Source of the DNA: Ignavibacteria bacterium
GTDB taxonomy: Bacteria; Bacteroidota; Ignavibacteria; UBA10030; UBA6906
Length of the DNA stretch: 22,955 bases
Direction of reading: 5' to 3'
NCBI GenBank assembly: GCA_029859455.1
Contig: JAOUDE010000006.1
Coordinates: 1-22,955, forward strand
Positions 1 through 6,937 of this stretch are shown piece after piece (the stretch's first letter is position 1; every line of letters starts with the position of its first letter). The notes below the pieces were generated by a model that made no database searches, was not told the DNA's origin, and saw only the letters and a list, made by a program, of their open reading frames with translations. Made by a program: the position numbers and the translations under genes.

Positions 1-900
1 TATAATAATGGAGATGGTACACTTCAGCCCCGGGTAACCATGGAGGGGAACGGATCGCAGGAAACCGCGCTGGTTGCCGCAGACGCGAACGAAGACGGCA
101 TCCTCGACCTCTTTCTCGGTGCCCATGGATCCGGTGAGATGATCATCCTTCTCGGCGACGGCGACGGTGGCCTGGTCTTTTCCTCGAAACTGAGTGCCGG
201 CGGATCTCCGTGGATGATTGCCGCGGGGGATGTCAACGGTGACGGCCATGTCGATGTTGTTTCCGCCAACTCGTTTGCGAACAATGCCGCGGTGATTCTT
301 GGTGACGGGATGGGCGGAATGCTCCCTGCGGTCACCTATCCGACCGGCAATTTCTGTCTGGCGATCGACCTTGGTGATATTGACGGGGACGGTGATCTGG
401 ACATGATGACAAGCAACTACAGCAGCGGGACATGGACGATCTATGAGAACGACGGGACCGGTGTGTTCATCAATCCGCGGACCGTGGATGCGACCAGTGC
501 CGGATCATGTGCCACGCTGCATGACAGGGACAATGACGGCGACCTGGATATCACCGGGATCGATGAAGTGTCCGACCAGATCTTCATTTTCGAGAATGAT
601 GCTGCAACCTCTGTTGCCGTGAGTGACGACCTTCCGGGTGAGTTCCGCCTGGAACAGAATTATCCGAATCCGTTCAACCCGAGCACTGCGATCAGATTCC
701 GGTTGTCGGCTGAGGGCCATGTCTCGCTCAAGGTTTTTGACCTGCTGGGTCGTGAAATATCGACTCTCGTCAGCGAACGGCTCGGAGCAGGATCCTACGA
801 GGTCACATTCGACGCGGGAGACCTTCCGAGCGGTGTGTACTACTACCGCCTGAAGCAGGGAGAGTCGGAGCGCACAAAGAAGCTCCTGCTTGCGAAATAA
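1..900 (+). CDS. FG-GAP/VCBS repeat protein with T9SS C-terminal sorting domain (5' end outside window)
   Basis: The reading frame is open from base 1 (YNNGDGTLQP...), so the gene begins upstream and only about 299 residues are visible. Several FG-GAP/VCBS calcium-loop motifs follow one another: DANEDGILDLFLG, GDVNGDGHVDVV, GDIDGDGDLDMM and DNDGDLD. These normally form blades of a beta-propeller on secreted or surface proteins. The last ~85 residues are a type A T9SS sorting domain: FRLEQNYPNPFNPS, then a beta-rich stretch, LPSGVYYYRL and a lysine-rich end (KKLLLAK). By family knowledge the protein crosses the inner membrane by Sec and the outer membrane by T9SS, then is anchored or released. 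No enzymatic domain is visible in this part. The ATG at base 40 lies inside a repeat and is unlikely to be the true start. The next gene follows within 11 bases or overlaps it. Confidence 0.9.
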   Translation, partial: YNNGDGTLQPRVTMEGNGSQETALVAADANEDGILDLFLGAHGSGEMIILLGDGDGGLVFSSKLSAGGSPWMIAAGDVNGDGHVDVVSANSFANNAAVILGDGMGGMLPAVTYPTGNFCLAIDLGDIDGDGDLDMMTSNYSSGTWTIYENDGTGVFINPRTVDATSAGSCATLHDRDNDGDLDITGIDEVSDQIFIFENDAATSVAVSDDLPGEFRLEQNYPNPFNPSTAIRFRLSAEGHVSLKVFDLLGREISTLVSERLGAGSYEVTFDAGDLPSGVYYYRLKQGESERTKKLLLAK

Positions 901-910
901 GAGCCCGGAT

Positions 911-1585
911 GTGAGCCGCAACCCGGAAGGGAGGGGCTGGTTCTTCCGGGACCGTGTCTGCCGGATCCCGACCTGGAGAACATGGCTGCTGGTTTTGGTC
1001 TGTTTGGTCCTGCTGGGCGTACAGTTTCTCTCCTCGATTCATCCATTTCTTGCACTGTCCGATCCTGTTCGCGGTGACATCCTTGTGGTCGAAGGGTGGC
1101 TCCCCGATGATGCTATGGCTCAGGCCCTCAGCGAATTCCGCCGGGGAGGTTACAGGCTCATGGTGACGACGGGGGAGCCGCTCATCCGGGGCTCGGTCCT
1201 TTCTGAATACGGGACTTATGCAGAGCTGGGTGCCGCCATTCTGCACGGCATGGGTGCGGATCAAGATTCTCTCTTCGCGGTACCCTCTCCCCCCGCACGC
1301 GTCAACAGAACATACGCATCCGCGGTCGCCCTGGCGCACTGGTTTCGGGTGACCGGTCGGAATCCGGCCGCGGTTGACGTCGTCAGCCTGGGAGCTCACG
1401 CCCGGAGAAGCCGCGACCTTTTCCAGCTCGCTCTCGGCGAAACCCGGGTCGGTATTATCGCGGCCGGTGATCGAAGTTACGATCCGGAACGATGGTGGCA
1501 GACCAGTCGTGGAGTTCAATCAGTGATGGAAGAGACGGTTGGATATCTGTATTCGTTTGTCCGCTCGCCGGAGGAAGAAGGGTAG
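911..1585 (+). CDS. ElyC/SanA/YdcF (DUF218)-like membrane-anchored protein
   Basis: About 224 residues. A basic N-terminus precedes one membrane segment (TWLLVLVCLVLLGVQFLSS), followed by a globular domain opening with DILVVEGWLPDDAMAQAL. That opening, the later MVTTGEP strand and the alternating strand/helix pattern resemble the DUF218/YdcF fold. This family includes ElyC and SanA, linked to envelope or peptidoglycan-precursor homeostasis, but the substrate is generally unknown. The domain would lie on the periplasmic side. The start is uncertain: GTG at 911 is chosen because it avoids overlap, but an in-frame TTG at 890 would overlap the preceding gene's stop region by 11 bases. No strong ribosome-binding site supports either. 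Tight spacing suggests cotranscription with the FG-GAP gene. Family assignment is by motif memory, so the function stays open. Confidence 0.75.
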   Translation: MSRNPEGRGWFFRDRVCRIPTWRTWLLVLVCLVLLGVQFLSSIHPFLALSDPVRGDILVVEGWLPDDAMAQALSEFRRGGYRLMVTTGEPLIRGSVLSEYGTYAELGAAILHGMGADQDSLFAVPSPPARVNRTYASAVALAHWFRVTGRNPAAVDVVSLGAHARRSRDLFQLALGETRVGIIAAGDRSYDPERWWQTSRGVQSVMEETVGYLYSFVRSPEEEG

Positions 1586-1831
1586 TTGATCGTATAGCTC
1601 TGTGTAAGCGTTCTGGCATCGAAACTGCATCGATGAAGGACCTCCACGCAGTTGTTCATCATAGACCAGGATCGCATGCGCGGAGCTTGTGCTCGAATTC
1701 ACCGTTGTGGAAGGGCGGCTGGAATTGTACCGAATGGAGCTCGAGGGGCCTGACTGGGTTGAGTAGGGCAGGAGGAGGGATGTGCGGTCATCCAGTCTGC
1801 AATCACAAATCCACAATCAGCAATCTGTTCG

Positions 1832-1906
1832 TCGGGGCGGCCAGATTCGAACTGGCGGCCTCCTGCTCCCAAAGCAGGCGCGCTAACCGGACTACGCTAC
1901 GCCCCG
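1832..1906 (-). tRNA. tRNA-Pro (anticodon TGG)
   Basis: Read on the minus strand, a complete 75-base cloverleaf is visible. The 7-bp acceptor stem CGGGGCG pairs with CGCCCCG (1833-1839), with discriminator A at 1832. The anticodon arm is CCTGC-TTTGGGA-GCAGG with anticodon TGG, and the T-arm contains GTTCGAATC. The CCA end is not encoded. The 246-base stretch between the DUF218-like gene and this tRNA (1586-1831) holds no gene I can support. Confidence 0.96.
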
Positions 1907-1914
1907 AAAAACCC

Positions 1915-1943
1915 AAAATAACGAATATCAGTCTCAGTCTCAA
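1915..1943 (-). promoter_or_regulatory. Probable sigma70-type promoter of tRNA-Pro
   Basis: On the minus strand, TTGAGA (1938-1943) and TATTTT (1915-1920) are separated by 17 bases. The -10 box ends 8 bases before the first tRNA base, which fits a very short leader. This was found by eye only. Confidence 0.5.
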
Positions 1944-2042
1944 ATCAATCACACGGGAGAAGTCTCACAGTCGCTGGTCCGGAACCGCTCGGATGCCGGT
2001 CACAAATCTCCCCCTCGAAATGTGACGCAACGCCCCGCCCGC

Positions 2043-2071
2043 TTGCCATTGGTTCATGCGTCACTTATAAT
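2043..2071 (+). promoter_or_regulatory. Strong sigma70-type promoter of the S8 protease gene
   Basis: TTGCCA (2043-2048) and a perfect TATAAT (2066-2071) are 17 bases apart, predicting transcription from about 2078 and a leader of roughly 75 bases before the ATG at 2154. This is the closest match to the classical consensus in the window. Confidence 0.7.
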
Positions 2072-2102
2072 GAATACATGAACTGATTCTCCCGGTTCAT
2101 GC
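2051..2102. promoter_or_regulatory. Operator-like GTTCATG heptamers around the protease promoter
   Basis: GGTTCATGC occurs at 2051-2059, inside the spacer between the -35 and -10 boxes, and again at 2094-2102. The inverted copy CATGAAC sits at 2077-2083, at the predicted transcription start. The last two form a perfect 7-bp inverted repeat with an 11-base centre. Placement within and just after the promoter is typical of a repressor operator. The factor is unknown. Confidence 0.5.
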
Positions 2103-2153
2103 CTCCCTTTCCAGCTAACTCATACATTCCATTTCAAAAACAGTGGGGTTGTC

Positions 2154-4256
2154 ATGACCATTTCCTTACAACGGTGGATCACCGGATTCCTGTTTCTCGG
2201 TGTCGTCCTCGCCACGCCGGACGTTCAGGCCGGCAATGCAAAGATCGCCTCCGATCTGCAAACCTATATGGCCGGCCGGTCAGCTGAATCGATTCGTGGT
2301 CTGGTTGTCATGAAGGACAGGGTGAACACCAAGGCGCTCGAAGCGATGAGTCCGTACCGCAGCGTGCGTCACGAGCTGGTCGTGACATCTCTGCAGGATG
2401 TCGCAGAGCGGAGCCAGGCAGGATTGCTCCGGTATCTGGAAGAGCGAACAGCGACAAACGAAGTCCAGCGGTACCGGAGTTTCTGGATTACCAACCTGGT
2501 CGCCGTTGAGGCATTACCGTCGGTGATCAACGAGATCGCCAACCGTCAGGAAGTGGAGATGATCTATCTCGATTATCCTGTTGAAATGATCGAGCCGGTC
2601 GGGAGTTCAGAGGCACCGCTGGAATCCCCCGGCGCTGCTGAACCGGGATTGCGTGACATCAATGCCAATATGCTCTGGGATATCGGAATCGATGGCAGCG
2701 GTGTTATCGTGATGAATATTGATACCGGTGTTGATGGAAATCATCCATCGCTGGCTGCCCGGTGGCGCGGTCTGGAACCGGGAGTCGATCCTTCCGAGGC
2801 ATGGTACAACGCGGATAATCCGGGACAGACCTTTCCGGCGGACTTCGGTTATCATGGAACGCATACGATGGGAACGCTCACAGGGCTTGACCCGAACACC
2901 GCCGATACGATCGGTGTGGCGGTCGGTGCACAGTGGATCGCGGCAGCGTGGGATTATTCAACGCTCAACAAGTTTATCAGTGACGTGATCGATGAGTTCA
3001 ACTGGGGCGCAGATCCTGACGGGGATCCGGGAACGACAGATGATGTTCCTGCGGTGATCAGCAATTCATGGGGTGTCGGCGTCCTGTTCGGACAGCCTCC
3101 GTGCGATGCTTCCTTCTGGGATGCGATTGACAACGCCGAGGCTGCAGGGGCAGCAGTGGTGTTTGCGGCCGGGAATGAAGGCCCGGGTGCACAGTCACTC
3201 CGTGCACCGGCTGACCGGAACAGCACTCCTACCACCACCTTTTCGGTCGGTGCGTTGAACGCAGGGAGCGCCACGATTGCGAGCTTCAGCAGCAGAGGAC
3301 CGACCGCCTGTGCCGGGACGACCGAGGAGAAGATCAAGCCGGAAGTCTGTGCGCGCGGAGTCAGTGTCCGTTCTGCCCGTCCTGCCTCATGGGGTGGAGG
3401 CTACTGGAATCTTGACGGAACCTCGATGGCCTGCCCGCATGTTGCCGGCGGCCTTGCACTCCTCCGGGATGCCTATCCGGATGCCACAGTGGACGAGTTG
3501 AAATACGCCCTCATGAACACAGCGGTTGATCTTGGAACCGCAGGTGAAGACAATACGTACGGTCACGGACGGATCGATCTCTGGGCTGCATACAATGAGC
3601 TGGCGGGCAGTGGCAGCGGGACGACAATGGCCTGCGGCGACATCAGTCAGTATGGTGCGCGATGCAACAGCACAGGGACGGTTCAGTCGATCGTCAAGGT
3701 GCAGGCTGGTGATTTCGGAGATGATGTTCTTACGTGGCTGGTCGACGGCGAGCCGGTCGAGGTGACGGTGATTTCCGATGGTTCACGTTCGATCGCACGA
3801 ATGTCGGTCCCGCATGCCGGGGTGGGTTCGCATACAGTCGAACTAATCGATCCTGCCGGCTGCTATCCTGAGGAAACAGTAGTCTGCGCGGTCGACGCGG
3901 CGCCGGATCCCGAATGGGATGCGCTGTGGAATGAGTACCAGGCAATGGCACAGGCTAACGAAGAGCGGGCGCTCCCCACAGAGGCGAAGATCATGGGGAA
4001 TTACCCGAACCCGTTCAACCCGTCGACGACGATCACCTATTCGGTTGCAACCGAAGGTCTGGTCTCGCTGAGAATCTACAACACTCTTGGTGAAGAGGTG
4101 GCGACACTGGTGAACGAATTCCAGGCACCCGGTGTGAAGTCGGCCGTCTGGAACGGGCGGAACAATGCCGGGTCGACCGTCGCCAGCGGACTCTATTTCT
4201 ACCGGCTGACGGCAGGAAACGATGTGAGGATGGAAAAGATGATGTTCATGAAGTAA
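2154..4256 (+). CDS. Secreted subtilisin-like serine protease (S8) with T9SS sorting domain
   Basis: 700 residues. The signal peptide (about 1-26) ends near VQA. A likely inhibitory propeptide follows to about residue 165, then the S8 catalytic domain: Asp190 in MNIDTGVDG, His234 in YHGTHTMG, the oxyanion Asn341 in AAGNEG, and nucleophile Ser424 in GTSMACPHVAGG. All catalytic positions are present, so an active extracellular endopeptidase is expected. Residues ~494-610 form a four-cysteine module (CGD...QYGARC, then PAGCY...VVC) shared with the FG-GAP/UnbV protein at 18682-20925. Residues ~613-700 are a T9SS type A domain with NYPNPFNPSTT. The gene stands alone, with a near-consensus promoter and a hairpin terminator. 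The Shine-Dalgarno sequence before ATG 2154 is weak (GGGGTTGTC). The start is chosen because the signal peptide begins there. Confidence 0.95.
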   Translation: MTISLQRWITGFLFLGVVLATPDVQAGNAKIASDLQTYMAGRSAESIRGLVVMKDRVNTKALEAMSPYRSVRHELVVTSLQDVAERSQAGLLRYLEERTATNEVQRYRSFWITNLVAVEALPSVINEIANRQEVEMIYLDYPVEMIEPVGSSEAPLESPGAAEPGLRDINANMLWDIGIDGSGVIVMNIDTGVDGNHPSLAARWRGLEPGVDPSEAWYNADNPGQTFPADFGYHGTHTMGTLTGLDPNTADTIGVAVGAQWIAAAWDYSTLNKFISDVIDEFNWGADPDGDPGTTDDVPAVISNSWGVGVLFGQPPCDASFWDAIDNAEAAGAAVVFAAGNEGPGAQSLRAPADRNSTPTTTFSVGALNAGSATIASFSSRGPTACAGTTEEKIKPEVCARGVSVRSARPASWGGGYWNLDGTSMACPHVAGGLALLRDAYPDATVDELKYALMNTAVDLGTAGEDNTYGHGRIDLWAAYNELAGSGSGTTMACGDISQYGARCNSTGTVQSIVKVQAGDFGDDVLTWLVDGEPVEVTVISDGSRSIARMSVPHAGVGSHTVELIDPAGCYPEETVVCAVDAAPDPEWDALWNEYQAMAQANEERALPTEAKIMGNYPNPFNPSTTITYSVATEGLVSLRIYNTLGEEVATLVNEFQAPGVKSAVWNGRNNAGSTVASGLYFYRLTAGNDVRMEKMMFMK

Positions 4257-4280
4257 TTCCCGGCACCACCCACCATCAAG

Positions 4281-4308
4281 GCCCCGGCAGCGATGCCGGG
4301 GCTTTTTT
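4281..4308 (+). terminator. Rho-independent terminator after the S8 protease
   Basis: GCCCCGGCA and TGCCGGGGC form a perfect 9-bp stem with a GCGA tetraloop, followed directly by TTTTTT. It lies 25 bases after the protease stop codon. Confidence 0.9.
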
Positions 4309-4366
4309 GTTGCGTTGCCGTGCTTCTACTGCTATCTTTGTCGACCACAATGAAAAGGATCGTCTG

Positions 4367-4888
4367 ATGAGAGTACTCGGCTTCTGCATGCTTTTATTCA
4401 TTCTGTCCGGAAATTGCCCGGCGCAGACCGACGGAGACGTGGAGTCGCGTCTGGAAGAATTGGGAGTGACACTTCCCGAGCCATACGCGCCGTTTGCAAA
4501 CTATGTACGGGCGGTCCGCTCAGGCAATCTCCTGTTTCTTGGCGGCCACAGCGAATGCACGGAGCCGGCGACGAGGGGAAAGGTGGGAATTGACGTGACG
4601 CGGGAGGAGGCCTACGCGGCTGCGAGGGGGACAGCTCTCTGTCTGCTTGCCACACTGAGGGCGGAGCTGGGAGATCTCAACCGGATCGAACAGGTCGTAC
4701 GTGTGTTCGGAATGGTCAACGCGGTCGACTCGTTTACGGAGCATTCCCAGGTATTGAATGGTTGCTCCGATCTGCTCGTGGAACTGCTCGGTGACCGGGG
4801 CAGGCATGCCCGTGCGGCGATCGGGGTCAGTTCACTGCCTCAGAATCTCACAGTGGAAATTGAAATGATCGTAAGGATCCGTGACTGA
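4367..4888 (+). CDS. RidA/YjgF-family protein with an export signal
   Basis: The preferred start is ATG 4367, preceded by AAAGGA at suitable spacing and giving a signal-like N-terminus (MRVLGFCMLLFILSGNCPAQ). The remaining ~150 residues match the RidA/YER057c/UK114 superfamily: SRLEELGVTLPEP opening, SGNLLFLGG, GKVG-D-T-EEAY-AAR, ELGDLNRIEQVVRVFGMVN, SDLLVELLGDRGRHARAAIG and LPQNLTVEIE. RidA deaminates reactive enamine/imine intermediates in the cytosol. This copy belongs to the subgroup with the RHAR-A-GV-SLP pattern, whose chemistry is less certain. The predicted export signal is unusual for the family. A possible cleavage site follows CPA, and no clean lipobox is seen. The gene converges on the beta-barrel gene, their stops being 7 bases apart. 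A longer start at 4307 would lie in the upstream terminator and is rejected. Confidence 0.88.
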   Translation: MRVLGFCMLLFILSGNCPAQTDGDVESRLEELGVTLPEPYAPFANYVRAVRSGNLLFLGGHSECTEPATRGKVGIDVTREEAYAAARGTALCLLATLRAELGDLNRIEQVVRVFGMVNAVDSFTEHSQVLNGCSDLLVELLGDRGRHARAAIGVSSLPQNLTVEIEMIVRIRD

Positions 4889-4895
4889 CCGGCGG

Positions 4896-5750
4896 TCAGT
4901 TGCCTGTCTGCCAGGAAATGCCGAACACGAAGTTGAACCCTGAATAGATACTCGTGATCTTTCCGAACGCGCTGTATGCGTCGAATGTCAGCGCCACGGT
5001 CGGGAGCATCTCGTAGGCGAGTCCGAAACTGTAGGCGACGAATTGAACACCCTCACCGAATCCGAGCGTCGCCCTGCTTGCCAGTGCCGAGTCGGGCGTG
5101 GCGACCGGCCCTTTCGCATTGATATTCCCCTGCAGCCAGAGGACGTCATCGATCTGATACCCTGCCTGGACCATGAGCAGGTATTCGTCCGTGAACCCCA
5201 TCGTGCGGAAATTGTAGCCGGCGTCGAATGAAACATATCCGGGGATCGGATGAAACGAGTGGGAAACCGAACCCTTGACCACGGTGTTGTATTCACCGTC
5301 GCCGGTCGGCAGGCGGACCGTCCCCCCGGATCCGTCAGTGAGTGGTGTGATGCCATCCTTGTCACCGCTGGGGAAGACCGGCTCGACCGAGACAGAGACC
5401 GGCGTGCTTCCGCGAATCAGTCCGTACTTGAACTCCACGCTGATGTCGCCAACCCCGGTAAACGACTCCGAGTTCTCGAACTTTGCCGCTCTGAGAACCG
5501 GCGCCCGGAGGATTGAAGTAAACCTGTCTGTTGCACCGTATTCTCCGTAGAGGTTGAGTGACCAGGTGTTGAATTTCGGTGTGGTGAACTTGTTTCCGTC
5601 CTGGTCGTATGCCTCGCTTGTTCCGAGGACCGTGACCCCGAGCTTTGTATACAGGGATCCCTGCTTTCGGGTCCAGGCGCCCCCTTGGGCCGACTGAGCC
5701 GAGAGTCCGACGGTGAGAGCAACCAGGATGACCTGTCGAATCGTTGTCAT
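4896..5750 (-). CDS. Outer-membrane beta-barrel protein (XagA/transporter-like)
   Basis: About 284 residues from the ATG at 5750. ATGs at 5756 and 5759 are also possible, all served by AAGGA just upstream. The signal peptide MTTIRQVILVALTVGLSAQSAQG is followed by GAWTRKQGSLYTKLGV. The mature part shows alternating amphipathic strands (NTWSLNLYGEYGATDRF, VGDISVEFKYGL, VSFDAGYNF, YLLMVQAGYQI, YSGFNFVFGISW) and ends in an aromatic strand, as outer-membrane barrels do. The GAWT opening and loop content recall XagA or porin-like transport barrels, but the family call is tentative and no substrate can be named. It is convergent with the RidA-like gene and probably independently transcribed. A longer frame up to 5879 adds non-signal sequence before the ribosome-binding site and is not favoured. 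Confidence 0.82.
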   Translation of the reverse strand: MTTIRQVILVALTVGLSAQSAQGGAWTRKQGSLYTKLGVTVLGTSEAYDQDGNKFTTPKFNTWSLNLYGEYGATDRFTSILRAPVLRAAKFENSESFTGVGDISVEFKYGLIRGSTPVSVSVEPVFPSGDKDGITPLTDGSGGTVRLPTGDGEYNTVVKGSVSHSFHPIPGYVSFDAGYNFRTMGFTDEYLLMVQAGYQIDDVLWLQGNINAKGPVATPDSALASRATLGFGEGVQFVAYSFGLAYEMLPTVALTFDAYSAFGKITSIYSGFNFVFGISWQTGN

Positions 5751-5943
5751 GAGCATCATTTCCTTCGGCTGGTTACAGCCAAGGTACAAAAAGCGGCTGA
5801 TACCTGCTCTCGTTGCAAGAAAAGAGGAAAAGCGATATATTGACCGTTCGTGGTTTTGCGCATGTGACCCGTGGGGCATCGCGGGCCGGAAACGGCATGG
5901 TCAGATGCACAAATGACCGAATCTCGCGAACGAACCTGAATCC

Positions 5944-6017
5944 GGCCCCGTAGCTCAATTGGATAGAGCAACAGCCTTCTAAGCTGTAGGTTCCGCGTTC
6001 AAGTCGCGGCGGGGTCA
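5944..6017 (+). tRNA. tRNA-Arg (anticodon TCT)
   Basis: A complete 74-base cloverleaf is visible. Acceptor GGCCCCG pairs with CGGGGTC (one G-T pair), discriminator A is at 6017, the D-arm is TAGCTCAATTGGATAGAGCA, the anticodon arm ACAGC-CTTCTAA-GCTGT carries TCT, and the T-arm is CCGCG-TTCAAGT-CGCGG. CCA is not encoded. Confidence 0.97.
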
Positions 6018-6021
6018 CAGC

Positions 6022-6055
6022 AGGAAATTTTGAGGTTTGAATTTTGAAGTTTGAA
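6022..6055 (+). repeat. Left inverted repeat flanking the four-helix-bundle gene
   Basis: An A/T-rich block built on TTTGAA words. Its inner part, TTTGAAGTTTGAA (6043-6055), is perfectly inverted at 6445-6457, and the outer part matches imperfectly. It starts 4 bases after tRNA-Arg. Confidence 0.75.
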
Positions 6056-6073
6056 GTGAGGTGTATGCTGTAG

Positions 6074-6430
6074 GTGGATTTGGAGAGGGAGTTGAAACGG
6101 AGGACCCGCCAGTTTGCTCTGGACGTCATCCGCTTCGTTCAAAGCCTCCCCCGCGATATGCCTACAGAGATCATTGTCAGACAGCTGGTGAGATCTGCGA
6201 CTTCGATCGGGGCGAACTATCGGGCCGCCTGCAAGGCCCGATCAAAGGCAGACTTCATCTCGAAGCTGGCGATTGCGGAAGAGGAAGCTGACGAAACTCA
6301 GTATTGGATTGAGCTGCTTGGAGGTCTTCATCAGGCCTACGAACAGAGGCTCATGAAATTGCACGATGAAGCATCACAGCTGACAGCGATTCTCACAAGT
6401 TCAGGCAGAACCGCAAAACTCAATCGTTGA
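6074..6430 (+). CDS. Four-helix-bundle protein (23S rRNA intervening-sequence/S23 type)
   Basis: 118 residues starting at GTG 6074, with TTG 6080 as an alternative. The pattern LKRRTRQFALDVIRFV, LPRDMPTEIIVRQLVRSATSIGANYRAAC, SKADFISKLAIAEEEADETQYWIELL and a final helix is that of the TIGR02436 four-helix-bundle family. The family was first found in intervening sequences of 23S rRNA genes and is related to the Avd accessory protein of diversity-generating retroelements. The biochemical role is unknown, though RNA or nucleic-acid binding is suspected for relatives. It lies between tRNA-Arg and tRNA-Glu and is bracketed by inverted A/T-rich repeats, which suggests it was inserted as a unit. No reverse transcriptase or rRNA is present nearby. 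No clear Shine-Dalgarno sequence precedes the start. Confidence 0.9.
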   Translation: MDLERELKRRTRQFALDVIRFVQSLPRDMPTEIIVRQLVRSATSIGANYRAACKARSKADFISKLAIAEEEADETQYWIELLGGLHQAYEQRLMKLHDEASQLTAILTSSGRTAKLNR

Positions 6431-6444
6431 ACCCCGAGAGTCAG

Positions 6445-6480
6445 TTCAAACTTCAAATTTCAAAATCCAAAATTCCAAAC
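6445..6480 (-). repeat. Right inverted repeat flanking the four-helix-bundle gene
   Basis: TTCAAACTTCAAA (6445-6457) is the exact reverse complement of 6043-6055. The block continues with further CAAA/CCAAAA words to 6480, one base before tRNA-Glu. Confidence 0.75.
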
Positions 6481-6481
6481 C

Positions 6482-6554
6482 GCCCCCATCGTCTAGAGGC
6501 CTAGGACACGGGCTTTTCAAGCCTGTAACAGGGGTTCAAATCCCCTTGGGGGCA
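6482..6554 (+). tRNA. tRNA-Glu (anticodon TTC)
   Basis: A complete 73-base cloverleaf is visible. GCCCCCA pairs with TGGGGGC, discriminator A is at 6554, the anticodon arm CGGGC-TTTTCAA-GCCTG carries TTC, and the T-arm is AGGGG-TTCAAAT-CCCCT. CCA is not encoded. A recombinase remnant begins 74 bases downstream. Confidence 0.97.
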
Positions 6555-6582
6555 CTAGCTTTTCTGAGATAGCAGTTCTGCC

Positions 6583-6606
6583 TGCTAACACTTCTGCTAA
6601 CACTTC
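6583..6606 (+). repeat. Two tandem copies of TGCTAACACTTC
   Basis: Two perfect 12-bp units lie back to back between tRNA-Glu and the recombinase remnant. Short tandem sites in this position can be recombinase arm sites, but that is inference. Confidence 0.7.
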
Positions 6607-6628
6607 ACCCCTTAGCGGAGGTGTCCTC

Positions 6629-6937
6629 ATGTCTTCCCTCGTTAAGCGCTCCAACGGAATCTACTACCAGGTAACCTCAGTCGGAGACCGCCGTATCTGG
6701 CGATCCACCGGTGCACGGACAAAGCGTGAGGCCCGGCAGATCATCAGGTCGGGTATCGACCGAGCCCGCTCGAAGCGGGATCTCACGCTTACACAATTCG
6801 TTGCGCAGTTCATGCCGTATTCGCGGACCAACTACGCGCCACTTCGTTTACCTTGCTCATGCAATGTGTTTGACACTTCTCACCGAATTTCCTTGATGTT
6901 TTTGTGTCCCATTTGTAGTTTGTCCTCAGCCCTTTGA
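6629..6937 (+). pseudogene. Truncated tyrosine recombinase (integrase) N-terminal fragment
   Basis: ATG 6629 has a good Shine-Dalgarno sequence (GGAGG, 8 bases upstream). The first ~71 residues look like the N-terminus of a phage-type integrase: SLVKRSNGIYYQVTSVGDRRIWRSTGARTKREARQ (AP2-like arm-binding strands), then LTLTQFVAQFMPYSRTNYAP, the start of the core-binding domain. After about base 6842 the similarity pattern stops, and the frame runs on through Cys/Ser-rich sequence to a stop at 6937. The catalytic domain with the R-H-R-Y residues is absent from all frames I could follow. This is therefore a remnant, probably left by an element that used tRNA-Glu as its attachment site. The downstream breakpoint may mark a deletion. 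Confidence 0.7.
6893..6921 (+). promoter_or_regulatory. Promoter-like sequence before repeat unit 1
   Basis: TTGATG (6893-6898) and TAGTTT (6916-6921) are 17 bases apart. The conserved repeat begins at 6928, where transcription would be expected to start. Confidence 0.4.

Noticed and set aside
803..1519. Minus-strand 238-residue open frame
   Set aside because: Shadow of the DUF218-like gene and the end of the FG-GAP gene; no motif and no ribosome-binding site.
1492..2025. A 177-residue plus-strand frame containing VGAARFELAASCSQSRRAN
   Set aside because: This peptide is the familiar artefact of translating a tRNA gene antisense; it lies over tRNA-Pro, and the rest has no motif or ribosome-binding site.
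5773..6129. Minus-strand frame of 118 residues over tRNA-Arg
   Set aside because: It translates the tRNA antisense (PRLERGTYSLEGC) and the adjacent repeat; not a gene.
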